Shown piece after piece: positions 7,293 through 14,766 of a DNA stretch of 20,978 nt. Location of the stretch: the NCBI GenBank assembly GCA_003165615.1, contig PLWR01000752.1, forward strand, positions 1 to 20,978. Direction: 5' to 3'. The notes below the pieces were generated by a model. The model ran no database searches. It saw only the letters and a program-made list of their open reading frames with translations, and had not been told where the DNA came from. The DNA comes from Acidobacteriota bacterium. GTDB taxonomy: Bacteria; Acidobacteriota; Terriglobia; UBA7540. Each line of letters begins with the position of its first letter. Position 1 is the stretch's first letter. A program made the position numbers and the translations under genes.

Positions 7293-7306
7293 CGGTTCGC
7301 GAACCG
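7293..7306. repeat. 14-bp perfect palindrome in a convergent intergenic gap
   Basis: CGGTTCGCGAACCG is perfectly self-complementary and sits in the 242-base gap between the desaturase and a convergent gene. It could fold as a hairpin in either transcript or be a dispersed intergenic repeat. There is no poly-T tract, so a classical terminator is not supported. The remainder of 7149-7390 shows nothing I recognise. Confidence 0.5.
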
Positions 7307-7390
7307 TCCCTACGAAAACTCGTGCGATGGTGGCCTTCGGAATCCAATGCTCCCCGTAAGCGGCCGACAACGATGGAAATCCCTCCCCGC

Positions 7391-8572
7391 TCATTTCTTC
7401 ACACAATCGAAGACAAACCTGAAGCTGTCGACGCCCACGCCCGGGGCCACGTCGGCGTGCTCCGCCTGCTCCGCACAGCCGCGCCGCTTCAGCGAGAACG
7501 AACTGCGGCCGGGGAGCAACTCCATCACCGCCATGCCGTCGTCACTGGAAACGGCCTTGACGTCCTCGATTACCTGCCCGTTGGAAAAAATGGCCTCGAG
7601 TTCAATCCCGCCGATGGGTTGGTGTCCCGCGTCAAAGACCCTGAGCAGCACGGGTTTGTGGATAAGCTTCTTTGCGTCGTAAATCTCGGGCGGATATAAA
7701 ACCAGTTGCGTGTTGGCGCTGGGGGCGGCGCTGCTCAGTTCCTCGTGACGGAAGGTCACGGTATCCTCCGCAGCGACCTCGCGGCGCCCGGTCACCCAAT
7801 AAAGGGCCACGGGCAAGCGCGCAAAAGAGAATCGTCCGTCTGCCTCGGTGACTTGCTGGTCAATCAACTGCCCTTGCTCGTCGCTGAGCGATACGCGAAT
7901 TCCGGCGCGCGGCTGAAGGTCCGGACCCAGCGCCGATCCGCTCAATACCCCCACGGAGTCAGGAAGGGCCGGGCGCAGTTCGATGGTGATGGCGTTGCTC
8001 GTCGCTTCACCTTGCCAGAGCACGGTGCCGAGATTGCGCTGGAATTGCTCCCCATTGGAGAAGCTCGCGCCATAGGCCAGGCTTAATCGGTAGACGCCCC
8101 AAATCGGCTTCTGACCGTCGGCCAGAGCGGGCCGCAAGTGGATGATGGACGTCTCCTCGTAATCAGCGCCCGCCGCCAGCTTCACCAGCCGCGGCTTGGG
8201 CATCTGCACGTACTCGAGTACCGTGCCCTCCGCGGGTGAAATCGCTGCTTGCGCTGCCTGCGTATCAACAGGTTGGAGCCTGACTTCCACGGTCGAGCCT
8301 CCCGTGGTTTTGGTGGGCTGATTTTCCTCTTGAACAAGCTCCTCCGGCGGGTGCTTACCGCGCGCGCGGCGATAGAGCCACAGAGTTTGCGACGTGGGGT
8401 TGTGAATGTGAAGCACAATGCGTGCGGCTTCCGGTTCCGCCACAAACTGCTGACTTGTGGAGATGAGTAGCTGGAGGGCGGGAGCGTTCGTCTGGCCGGG
8501 TGCCGAAGCCACCGGCAGGAGGCACCAGAGGCCAAATCCCAGCATCGCAATTCGTCGGCAGCTCGACCGCAT
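7391..8572 (-). CDS. Exported protein with carboxypeptidase-regulatory-like domain
   Basis: 393 residues from ATG 8572, chosen because GGGGGA lies just upstream and the N-terminus then reads as a signal peptide: basic MRSSCRR, a hydrophobic core at ~8-22 and a probable cleavage near VASAPGQ. The frame stays open to 8788, but that extension overlaps vapC and is not secretion-like. Residues ~30-200 are a beta-rich region of unknown type (IVLHIHNPTSQTLWLY is reminiscent of an Ig-like sandwich). Residues ~205-262 match the carboxypeptidase-regulatory/Cna-B pattern, with G-x-V-x-L-x-D...G-x-F-x-F-x-x-L-P-x-x-x-Y. Residues ~303-390 are a second beta domain with two Cys (C366, C390) that may form a disulfide. 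No catalytic domain is seen. The likely site is the periplasm or cell surface. Function is unknown. Confidence 0.8.
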   Translation of the reverse strand: MRSSCRRIAMLGFGLWCLLPVASAPGQTNAPALQLLISTSQQFVAEPEAARIVLHIHNPTSQTLWLYRRARGKHPPEELVQEENQPTKTTGGSTVEVRLQPVDTQAAQAAISPAEGTVLEYVQMPKPRLVKLAAGADYEETSIIHLRPALADGQKPIWGVYRLSLAYGASFSNGEQFQRNLGTVLWQGEATSNAITIELRPALPDSVGVLSGSALGPDLQPRAGIRVSLSDEQGQLIDQQVTEADGRFSFARLPVALYWVTGRREVAAEDTVTFRHEELSSAAPSANTQLVLYPPEIYDAKKLIHKPVLLRVFDAGHQPIGGIELEAIFSNGQVIEDVKAVSSDDGMAVMELLPGRSSFSLKRRGCAEQAEHADVAPGVGVDSFRFVFDCVKK

Positions 8573-8675
8573 TTCGTCCCCCATCAACAACGAAAAGCCG
8601 CGGGCCGGCAAGACAGGTCCGTGCTGCGCTCGCTTGTATCTCGAAGATGCCGTGAAAAGCTCCCCAGCGGCCGGA

Positions 8676-9068
8676 TCATTGAGTTCCAAACCCCAATACC
8701 AGGTCGAGGCACGCGGCCTCGGTGAAGGCCCGGAAGTCCCGGTCACGCGTGAGGAGGGAAACGCCTTGGTCAATACAGCTCTGGGCAATCAACGCGTCGC
8801 CCAGGCGTGCCTTGCGTCGCTTGGCCAGCACCTTTGCGCGCAATAATCCAGCTCGTTGCCAATAGCCCTCTCCTACCTCGAGCCGAGGCACGTCAGAGAG
8901 GGTTTTGGCCACGCCGGAAGGTAGCTTCGGATCGCTCAACAATTCGGTAAGCACAACCGGCGCCATGAGCACCTGCCGCTCTTGCAGCGCCCGATCAAGC
9001 AGCAATACATCTTTGCCTCCGCCGCCCTCCAGAAAGGCAACCCATGTACTCGTGTCCGCCGCAATCAT
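8676..9068 (-). CDS. vapC: VapC-type PIN-domain toxin ribonuclease
   Basis: 130 residues, the usual VapC length. PIN-domain acidic residues are visible at D5 (MIAADTSTW), E42 (LTELLSD), D91 (ARLGDALIAQ) and D109 (LLTRDRDF). Together they would bind Mg2+/Mn2+ for cleavage of tRNA or other RNA. The start codon overlaps the antitoxin stop by four bases (9065-9068, an ATGA arrangement), a common toxin-antitoxin layout implying translational coupling. Toxicity and target are not predictable from sequence. A gap of 103 bases separates it from the downstream exported protein, so that gene may be read independently. Confidence 0.92.
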   Translation of the reverse strand: MIAADTSTWVAFLEGGGGKDVLLLDRALQERQVLMAPVVLTELLSDPKLPSGVAKTLSDVPRLEVGEGYWQRAGLLRAKVLAKRRKARLGDALIAQSCIDQGVSLLTRDRDFRAFTEAACLDLVLGFGTQ

Positions 9069-9268
9069 CGGTCAGCCTTCAGTTCCGCCAACGTGCGGGT
9101 AAAGCGAACGGCGCCTCGAAGTTGGCGCAGGCGATCGTAGGTCCGCGACGCCGCGACCAGGCGAAGTCCGGTACGGACGGTCTGGGTGATACCGGCGCCA
9201 CTTGCTCGCTGCGCCTTCTCCAGAAGATCAAGCGGTACCTCCACGGTGATCTTACGCGCTGTGTCCAT
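9065..9268 (-). CDS. vapB: VapB-type antitoxin
   Basis: 67 residues, encoded immediately upstream of the PIN toxin and overlapping it by four bases. The N-terminus KITVEVPLDLLEKAQRASG looks like a ribbon-helix-helix DNA-binding strand and first helix, with a second helix TQTVRTGLRLVAASRTYDRL. The C-terminal ~20 residues (AVRFTRTLAELKADR) would wrap the toxin active site. Ribbon-helix-helix antitoxins bind their own promoter as dimers. An inverted repeat overlapping the -10 element lies just upstream and would fit autorepression. The predicted transcription start is only a base or two from the ATG, and no Shine-Dalgarno is visible. Confidence 0.85.
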   Translation of the reverse strand: MDTARKITVEVPLDLLEKAQRASGAGITQTVRTGLRLVAASRTYDRLRQLRGAVRFTRTLAELKADR

Positions 9269-9276
9269 GATGTCTT

Positions 9277-9310
9277 ATCATACCATACTGAAGACCAGCA
9301 TTGTGTATGG
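9277..9310 (-). promoter_or_regulatory. Extended -10 promoter and inverted-repeat operator of vapBC
   Basis: On the minus strand TGG-TATGAT (9285 down to 9277) is an extended -10. An inverted repeat CCATAC (9283-9288) / GTATGG (9305-9310), with 16 bases between, has one arm overlapping the promoter element. The transcription start is predicted near 9270, against an ATG at 9268-9266, which implies a nearly leaderless mRNA. The combination fits autoregulation by the antitoxin. Confidence 0.5.
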
Positions 9311-9328
9311 CATTTCGACCCAGCCTTC

Positions 9329-10492
9329 TCACAACACCCTCAGGATGAGGCATTTCAGGTAATGCGTTTCGGGGACGGTGAGCAGAATGGGATGGTCGCG
9401 CGACTGCGTGCGGCGCTCTACCACGACGGCGGTGCGGTGGGCATCCAGCGCGGCGCTCGCGACCAGTTCCAGCAGGTCAGCTTCGCTCACATGAAAAGAA
9501 CACGAACAGGTGACGAGATAACCACACGGGTTCAGGATTTTCATCGCGCGGAGATTTAGTTCCTTGTAGCCGCGCAACGCCGATTCCAGGTTGTTCTTCT
9601 GCCTCGCGAAGGCGGGAGGATCAATCACCACGATGTCAAAACGCTGCTTTTCCTGGTCGGCGGCCTTGAGGAAATCGAAGCAGTTGGATTCCTTCCACTC
9701 CAGGTTGGTGAACCCGTTCAGGCCCTGGTTGCGCTCCGCCTGTCGCAGTGCATCGGCGGAAGAATCCACGCCCAGCACCAAATCACAATGGGGGGCGAGA
9801 GCCAGGGCAAATCCACCCGTATAGGTAAAGCAGTCCAGCGCGCGCCCACGGGCATAACTCGCGGCCGCGGCGCGATTTTCGCGCTGGTCGAGAAATCCCC
9901 CGGTCTTCTGCCCGTGCAACAAGTCGAAGCACATTCTTACGCCGTTCTCTTCCACCACCACTTCGCTGACTTCTTCCCCTGCCAACACGCCGCTTTGCTC
10001 CGGCAAACCCTCGAGGCTGCGCACGGCCACATCATTGCGTTCAAGGATCGAGCGGGGTGCGAATTCCTTTTGCAGAATCTCCACCACCGTGGACTTCAGC
10101 CGGTCCATCCCCTGGCTGAGGGTTTGAATGACGAAGCAATCGCCGTAGCGGTCAATGATAAGAGAGGGAAGCAGATCACCCTCGGAAGCGACCAGTCGAT
10201 AAGCCTGTGCCCCAGGCGCTACCTGCTGGCGGAAGGCAGCCGCGGCACGAATTCGCTCGGTGAGGAACGCAGCGTCAAAGGGCCGCTCTTCGCGCGTCAG
10301 AAAGCGCAGGGTGATTTGCGATTGGTTGCTGAAAAGAGCCTGCCCCCAGAAGTGATTCCTTTGGTCAATGAGGCGCACCACGCCCGGCTCGACCCCCGCA
10401 GGGGGGATTACGTCACTGCGGTAAATCCACGGATGCCCGGAAGTGAGCCTCTCAATACCGCGTTTAGTGATGGTGACTGTGGGCGCGATCAT
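9329..10492 (-). CDS. rlmI: Class I SAM-dependent rRNA (cytosine-5) methyltransferase, RlmI family
   Basis: 387 residues, close to the family norm of ~395. An N-terminal PUA RNA-binding domain spans ~1-75 (SGHPWIYRSDV at 18-28). The EEHFEV-like middle domain is followed by a Rossmann methyltransferase domain. QKTGGFLDQRENR (195-207) and DCFTYTGGFALALA (220-233) form the SAM-binding region, VIDPPAFARQK (289-299) is motif IV and YLVTCSCS (325-332) contains the catalytic-loop cysteines. The family methylates 23S rRNA cytosine (E. coli C1962). The start ATG at 10490-10492 opens directly on the PUA domain; no clear Shine-Dalgarno is seen. It is transcribed leftward, 60 bases ahead of vapBC, which has its own promoter. 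Its upstream side is the repeat-rich gap before queA. Confidence 0.93.
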   Translation of the reverse strand: MIAPTVTITKRGIERLTSGHPWIYRSDVIPPAGVEPGVVRLIDQRNHFWGQALFSNQSQITLRFLTREERPFDAAFLTERIRAAAAFRQQVAPGAQAYRLVASEGDLLPSLIIDRYGDCFVIQTLSQGMDRLKSTVVEILQKEFAPRSILERNDVAVRSLEGLPEQSGVLAGEEVSEVVVEENGVRMCFDLLHGQKTGGFLDQRENRAAAASYARGRALDCFTYTGGFALALAPHCDLVLGVDSSADALRQAERNQGLNGFTNLEWKESNCFDFLKAADQEKQRFDIVVIDPPAFARQKNNLESALRGYKELNLRAMKILNPCGYLVTCSCSFHVSEADLLELVASAALDAHRTAVVVERRTQSRDHPILLTVPETHYLKCLILRVL

Positions 10493-10510
10493 TTTGTAAC
10501 TCTAGCACAT

Positions 10511-10615
10511 TACTGAGCGCTGCATAATACAGTGACGGATAAACCGCCTCGCCCCTTTGGGGGAGAGGGGCGGGGGTGAGGGGGTGTTTGTCACTCAATT
10601 TCGCAGCGCTCAGTA
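10511..10615. repeat. 105-bp imperfect inverted-repeat element with nested G/C-rich hairpin
   Basis: The outer arms TACTGAGCGCTGC (10511-10523) and GCAGCGCTCAGTA (10603-10615) are perfect 13-bp inverted repeats. Pairing continues inward with about 21 of 26 positions complementary, including AGTGAC opposite GTCACT. Inside lies GCCCCT (10551-10556) / AGGGGC (10566-10571), a hairpin of the CCCTCTCCC...GGGAGAGGG type seen as REP-like elements in many genomes. There is no coding capacity. The layout resembles a MITE or a large composite REP element. No unambiguous target-site duplication is visible at the edges. Confidence 0.65.
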
Positions 10616-10620
10616 GAACA

Positions 10621-10766
10621 GTGACGAGTGATGAGTGAAAAGAAGGAGAGCCCGAAATTCGAATCCCGAGTCCCGAACCCCGAATCCCGATCTCCGGAAC
10701 CCAAGTCCCGGCAATCTAACCGAGGGATCAGAAACCTATTCATAATTCAGAATTCATAATTCATAA
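10621..10766. repeat. Three successive heptanucleotide tandem arrays
   Basis: All three have a 7-bp period but different units. The first is GTGACGA, GTGATGA, GTGAAAA at 10621-10641. The second is eight degenerate copies of A-R-T-C-C-C-G at 10655-10710, for example AATCCCG, AGTCCCG, AACCCCG. The third is TTCATAA, TTCAGAA, TTCATAA, TTCATAA at 10739-10766. They fill most of the gap before queA and leave little room for a conventional promoter. The type resembles the heptanucleotide STRR sequences known from cyanobacteria. Confidence 0.8.
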
Positions 10767-10776
10767 TTGCTTCCCC

Positions 10777-11862
10777 ATGCTTCTCGAAGAATTTGACTAC
10801 ACGCTTCCCCCCGAACTCATTGCCCAAAGGCCGCTGGCTGAGCGCGATGCTTCGCGAATGATGCTGCTCGACCGCGCGGACGGCCGATGGGACGACAGGA
10901 CCTTTGGCGAGATTTCCCAACTTCTAAGGCCGGATGATCTGCTGGTGTTCAACAACACCAAGGTTTTCCCTGCCCGTCTGTTGGGCCGACGGCGCGGTAT
11001 CACTGCGCAGCCGATGGGGAAAAATAATCCCGCCCAGCGCGGGTTCCTGACCGGGGAAACTGAACTCTTCCTTACCCGGCAGGAAAGCGAGGATGTCTGG
11101 CAGGGGTTGGTGCATCCCGGGCGCAAGGTGCGGACGGGCGAAGTGCTGGTGTTTGGCGACGGCGAGTTGGAGGCAGAGATTCTGAGCCGGGGGGAATTCG
11201 GTGTGCGCCGGGCGCGGTTGCGGGCGCGCACCGGCACGATTGAAGAAGCCCTCGACCGTCTGGGCCATGTGCCCTTGCCGCCATACATTCAGCGCCGCGA
11301 CGAGGCCACCGACCGCACCACCTACCAAACCGTCTACGCCAAAGTGCGGGGGGCGGTGGCGGCGCCCACCGCCGGTCTGCATTTTACCCGGCGGGTTTTG
11401 AGCGAACTCGCTGCGCGTGGCGTGGAAACCTGCCAAATCACCCTGCACGTGGGACGAGGAACTTTCCAGCCGGTGCGAGTCAAACAAATTGAAGACCATC
11501 ACATGGAAGCGGAACGCTACGAGATTTCAGAAGCCGCGGCTTCAACCATCAACCGGGCCCTCGACGAGCGCCGGCGCGTCATCGCTGTGGGCACCACGAG
11601 TGTCCGCACGCTGGAAAGTGTGGCGCGCGATCATGACGGACGCATCGCACCGGCCCATGGCGAAACCAGCCTGTTCATCACTCCGGGATTCCCCTTCCGC
11701 GTCATCGGCGGACTTTTGACCAATTTTCATCTTCCCCAATCGACGCTGCTCGTGCTGGTCTCCGCATTTGCGGAAAAGGATTTCGTTCTGCGCGCTTACC
11801 GCCACGCGGTGGAAGTGCGCTACCGGTTTTACAGCTACGGAGATTGCATGTTGATTCTCTAG
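10777..11862 (+). CDS. queA: S-adenosylmethionine:tRNA ribosyltransferase-isomerase (queuosine biosynthesis)
   Basis: 361 residues. QueA transfers and isomerises the ribosyl part of SAM onto 7-aminomethyl-7-deazaguanine in tRNA, giving epoxyqueuosine in the cytoplasm. Family signatures are FDYTLPPELIAQRPL (6-20), LLVFNNTKVFPARL (55-68), YQTVYAKVRGAVAAPTAGLHFT (from 183), LHVGRGTFQPV (223-233), VGTTSVRTLES (271-281) and TNFHLPQSTLLVLVSAF (315-331). It is slightly longer than usual (~345) because of an insertion at ~73-92. The start ATG at 10777 gives the standard N-terminus MLLEEFDYTLP; no Shine-Dalgarno is visible, and the AT-rich heptamer array ends 10 bases before it. No other queuosine gene lies in the window. 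Confidence 0.97.
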   Translation: MLLEEFDYTLPPELIAQRPLAERDASRMMLLDRADGRWDDRTFGEISQLLRPDDLLVFNNTKVFPARLLGRRRGITAQPMGKNNPAQRGFLTGETELFLTRQESEDVWQGLVHPGRKVRTGEVLVFGDGELEAEILSRGEFGVRRARLRARTGTIEEALDRLGHVPLPPYIQRRDEATDRTTYQTVYAKVRGAVAAPTAGLHFTRRVLSELAARGVETCQITLHVGRGTFQPVRVKQIEDHHMEAERYEISEAAASTINRALDERRRVIAVGTTSVRTLESVARDHDGRIAPAHGETSLFITPGFPFRVIGGLLTNFHLPQSTLLVLVSAFAEKDFVLRAYRHAVEVRYRFYSYGDCMLIL

Positions 11863-11875
11863 TGGACAAGTCCAT

Positions 11876-11904
11876 TTGACATCGCCCTTCCCACGTGTTA
11901 TCAA
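11876..11904 (+). promoter_or_regulatory. Sigma-70-type promoter of the GH38-like gene
   Basis: TTGACA (11876-11881) is a perfect -35, followed by a 17-base spacer and TATCAA (11899-11904). Transcription would start near 11911, about 100 bases before the ATG at 12013. It lies just past the queA stop, so the downstream gene is probably transcribed independently. Confidence 0.6.
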
Positions 11905-12012
11905 ACCTTCGCAAATTAAGGTGCAGAACAGCATCGGCACACCGGTCCCAGAGCGTGTTCCGCCCGCTGGTTCGAACCACAGATCAGCCCACCACTTCCC
12001 CGGAGGTTCGGC

Positions 12013-14760
12013 ATGATGAACGAAATGATTTCACGCAGAAAATTCGTAAAACTCACCTCGGTCGGCAGCCTCAGCGCCGTATTGGCTCCTTCGATCAGCA
12101 ATCTCCTGGCGCAAGTGGCGGATAAGCCAGAGGGCATTTGCATCACGCTTTGCAATCATTGGAGCTACATCGGCATCGGCTGGCAGTTGGGAATTGAGTC
12201 TTGTGTGCTTTCGGCAATTGACGCGATGGGAATGGCCGACCTGGCTCCTCACGTCAAAACCTGCCTGGAACTGGATGCTCGCGCCTACGAGTTTATGGCG
12301 GAGAAGTTCCCGGAGGTTGCGGAGCGGCTGAAGAAGTATCTTGCCGAAGACAAGGTCGAATTGATCGGCGGCACGTATTCCCAGCCGTTGGGGACCATGT
12401 TCAGCGGGGAATCCAACATCCGCCAGCTTGTGGTAGGGCGGGAGACTATCAGGAAAGCGCTGAACTACGAAGTCGCTACGTTCCTGGATGAGGAAGAATT
12501 TTCCCACCCGCAAATCCCGCAGATTGCTGCGGGAGCGGGTTACCGTTATGCCAGCCTCGCGCAGGTTGACACCTGGGGCCGCGCCGGGATTCCCTACCTG
12601 GAAGTCAATGCCTTCCACTGGAAAGGGATGGATGGCACGACCATCCTCAGCACCCCGAAGAATTCGTTGTTTGGATATTCCCCGGACCTCATCAAGCTGG
12701 CAACCTCGGAAGCATTCAAGAAATTGCAAGCGCTGGGCAAACCTCTGCTCTTTACCTGGGAGGAGTTTGGATGGGAGCCGCCCGAGGAACCTTCCTACCT
12801 CAAGACGTCAGAAAAATATGAGCAGATCGCCAAAGAATTCCCCGTGGAGTTCGTTACGCTGAAGGACTATCTCGACCGGCATGGCAGCGTGGCCGCCAAG
12901 GAACCCGTCTACTTCCGCATGGACGATTGGAACAAGCTGCTGACGTGGGGTTTGGGCGGAGACCAACTGCGCATCATGGATCGCAAGGTGGAGGGAACCT
13001 TGCATGCCGCGGAACGCTTTGATGCCATTGCCGCCAGCATGGGAGCAAAAGACCACGCGCGCTCAATGGACAAGGCCTGGAAAAATTTGCTGACTTCCCA
13101 GAGCCACGATGTGGGGCTTTGTGAACACTCGCGCTGGCAAGCCGACCGCATGGCGCCGCTCGACCGGCTGGAGGACAAGCACAACTTCACTTGGGGAGCG
13201 ATCGGCTACAACCATTTGGATGCTGCCGAGGAGCAAGGGCAGGAAGTATTAACCGCGTCGCTCAACACCATTGCCGGCCGCATTGGATCAAAGGCTGCGA
13301 AACCTGGTGAGCTTGCGGTCACGGTGTTCAACCCCAGCGCCTTTGAACGGACCAGCATGGCAACGACGGGGCGCATCTATCCGATTCGCGCCAACACGCA
13401 GGACATCGTATTGAGAGATGGGGCCGGCCGCGTGGCGCCTTCCCAAATCGTTAAGAGTGAAAAGAACGCTGCGGGAAACCTGATCGTCGCGGACATGGCC
13501 TTCCTGGCAACGGATGTTCCCAGCGTGGGGTACGACACCTACTATCTGGAATTCCTGTCCAAAGCCGCTGCGCCGCCCGTTACGGATTTGCGTATCGATG
13601 AACAGGAGTTGGCGCTGGAAAACAAGTTCGTGAAGGTCAAGCTGAGTCCCAAATTCGGGGCCATCGTCAGCCTGTTTGACAAGCGCACAGGCCGCGAAAT
13701 GCTCGACGCAGAGAAGGGCGCTTTCCCCATCTTCAAGGGCACGCCCAATCAGGGTTATGAACTGTACAGTCCCGAGGCTTTGAGGCAACATCGCCGCAAT
13801 GCCGATGCCATCCCCGCTTTCTACGACTCCTCCAAATCGGAATTATTCTATGCGGGCGCCGCAAGCTCCACGGCCTCCCCAAGCCAGGCGTCGCCACCCG
13901 CGATCGATGGTTCCTGGATCCGCTGGATTGAAAAAGGCCCCGTACGCGCCACAGTGAAGGCCCGCCATGTTCTGGGGCTCTTGACGTTTGAGACTTACGT
14001 GACCGTCTGCGCAGGACTACCCTGGGTGGAAGTCACCTCGCGGGTACTGGCCAGAGTTCCGCCGGTTAAAGACGTCATGGGCGAAGATCATCGCTTTCCA
14101 CTCGAAATCAAGAATGGGTACTGGTTGACCTTTGCTCCCGGCTTCCACCCCGCCTCGGTGATTCGCGATTTCCCCTTAGGTATTGAACCGTCGGAGCACC
14201 CCTGCTTCCAGGGCCGGACTTTCGTCGACCTGGTGGGAGAGGGAGCGGGCCTCCTGGTCCTGCATCCGGGGACGCAATACTTCAAGCGCGACGCCGAAGG
14301 GCTATTTTCCAACTTGGTCATGCGCGAATGGGAATCATACTTTACGGGTGAATACGGCTGGCCACGCTATGCGGAGTTTCATCATGTTTTGGCGCCGCAT
14401 GATGGAAGCATCACTAACTCTGACCGCGTGCGGGCGGCTGAGGACTCCAGCCAAAAGTTCATCACCGTCGTGGGCAAGCCCCTTGCAGGAACCCTGCCTC
14501 CGCGCCAGAGCTTTGTGAGCGTGGAGCCGAAAAACCTTCAGGTGCTGGCATTCCGGAAAAAGGAAGGGCCGGGACTGGAAATCCGCACCGTCGATGTCGA
14601 AGGCAAACAAGGGCCGGCATCCATCAAAATCGACCTGCCAACGGCGAAAGCGTGCGAAACTGATCTTCGGGGAAAGAAGATTGCAAACGTAGCCTGCCAG
14701 GCCGGCAAATTGAGTTTTGAATCCAAGCCGTGGAAGGTCCAGACTTTTGAAGTCGTTTGA
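12013..14760 (+). CDS. Tat-exported GH38-like (alpha-mannosidase family) protein with altered active-site residues
   Basis: 915 residues. The N-terminus holds an exact twin-arginine motif SRRKFVK (7-13), a hydrophobic stretch and a likely cleavage near residue 33, so it should be exported folded. Residues ~42-330 resemble the GH38 catalytic barrel: LIGGTYSQP and SGESNIRQLVVGRETIRKAL (118-150), FLDEEEFSHPQIPQI (157-171), LLFTWEEFGWE (245-255). NLLTSQSHDVG (358-368) matches the late His-Asp metal motif. The central three-helix and C-terminal beta-sandwich parts follow. The usual early H-x-D ligand pair reads H49-W-S here, and the DxFGH nucleophile motif aligns as ExFSH or with D159 shifted, so classic retaining alpha-mannosidase activity is doubtful. 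GGAGG (12002-12006) fixes the ATG at 12013. It converges on the DUF4139 gene with only six bases between stops. Confidence 0.85.
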   Translation: MMNEMISRRKFVKLTSVGSLSAVLAPSISNLLAQVADKPEGICITLCNHWSYIGIGWQLGIESCVLSAIDAMGMADLAPHVKTCLELDARAYEFMAEKFPEVAERLKKYLAEDKVELIGGTYSQPLGTMFSGESNIRQLVVGRETIRKALNYEVATFLDEEEFSHPQIPQIAAGAGYRYASLAQVDTWGRAGIPYLEVNAFHWKGMDGTTILSTPKNSLFGYSPDLIKLATSEAFKKLQALGKPLLFTWEEFGWEPPEEPSYLKTSEKYEQIAKEFPVEFVTLKDYLDRHGSVAAKEPVYFRMDDWNKLLTWGLGGDQLRIMDRKVEGTLHAAERFDAIAASMGAKDHARSMDKAWKNLLTSQSHDVGLCEHSRWQADRMAPLDRLEDKHNFTWGAIGYNHLDAAEEQGQEVLTASLNTIAGRIGSKAAKPGELAVTVFNPSAFERTSMATTGRIYPIRANTQDIVLRDGAGRVAPSQIVKSEKNAAGNLIVADMAFLATDVPSVGYDTYYLEFLSKAAAPPVTDLRIDEQELALENKFVKVKLSPKFGAIVSLFDKRTGREMLDAEKGAFPIFKGTPNQGYELYSPEALRQHRRNADAIPAFYDSSKSELFYAGAASSTASPSQASPPAIDGSWIRWIEKGPVRATVKARHVLGLLTFETYVTVCAGLPWVEVTSRVLARVPPVKDVMGEDHRFPLEIKNGYWLTFAPGFHPASVIRDFPLGIEPSEHPCFQGRTFVDLVGEGAGLLVLHPGTQYFKRDAEGLFSNLVMREWESYFTGEYGWPRYAEFHHVLAPHDGSITNSDRVRAAEDSSQKFITVVGKPLAGTLPPRQSFVSVEPKNLQVLAFRKKEGPGLEIRTVDVEGKQGPASIKIDLPTAKACETDLRGKKIANVACQAGKLSFESKPWKVQTFEVV

Positions 14761-14766
14761 CCGTTT

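Noticed and set aside
7293..7306. Intrinsic terminator for the desaturase
   Set aside because: The 14-bp palindrome has no loop allowance beyond self-pairing and no following T-tract; it is listed only as a repeat.
10655..10766. Possible CRISPR array
   Set aside because: Units are 7 bp with no unique spacers between them and no cas genes are present.
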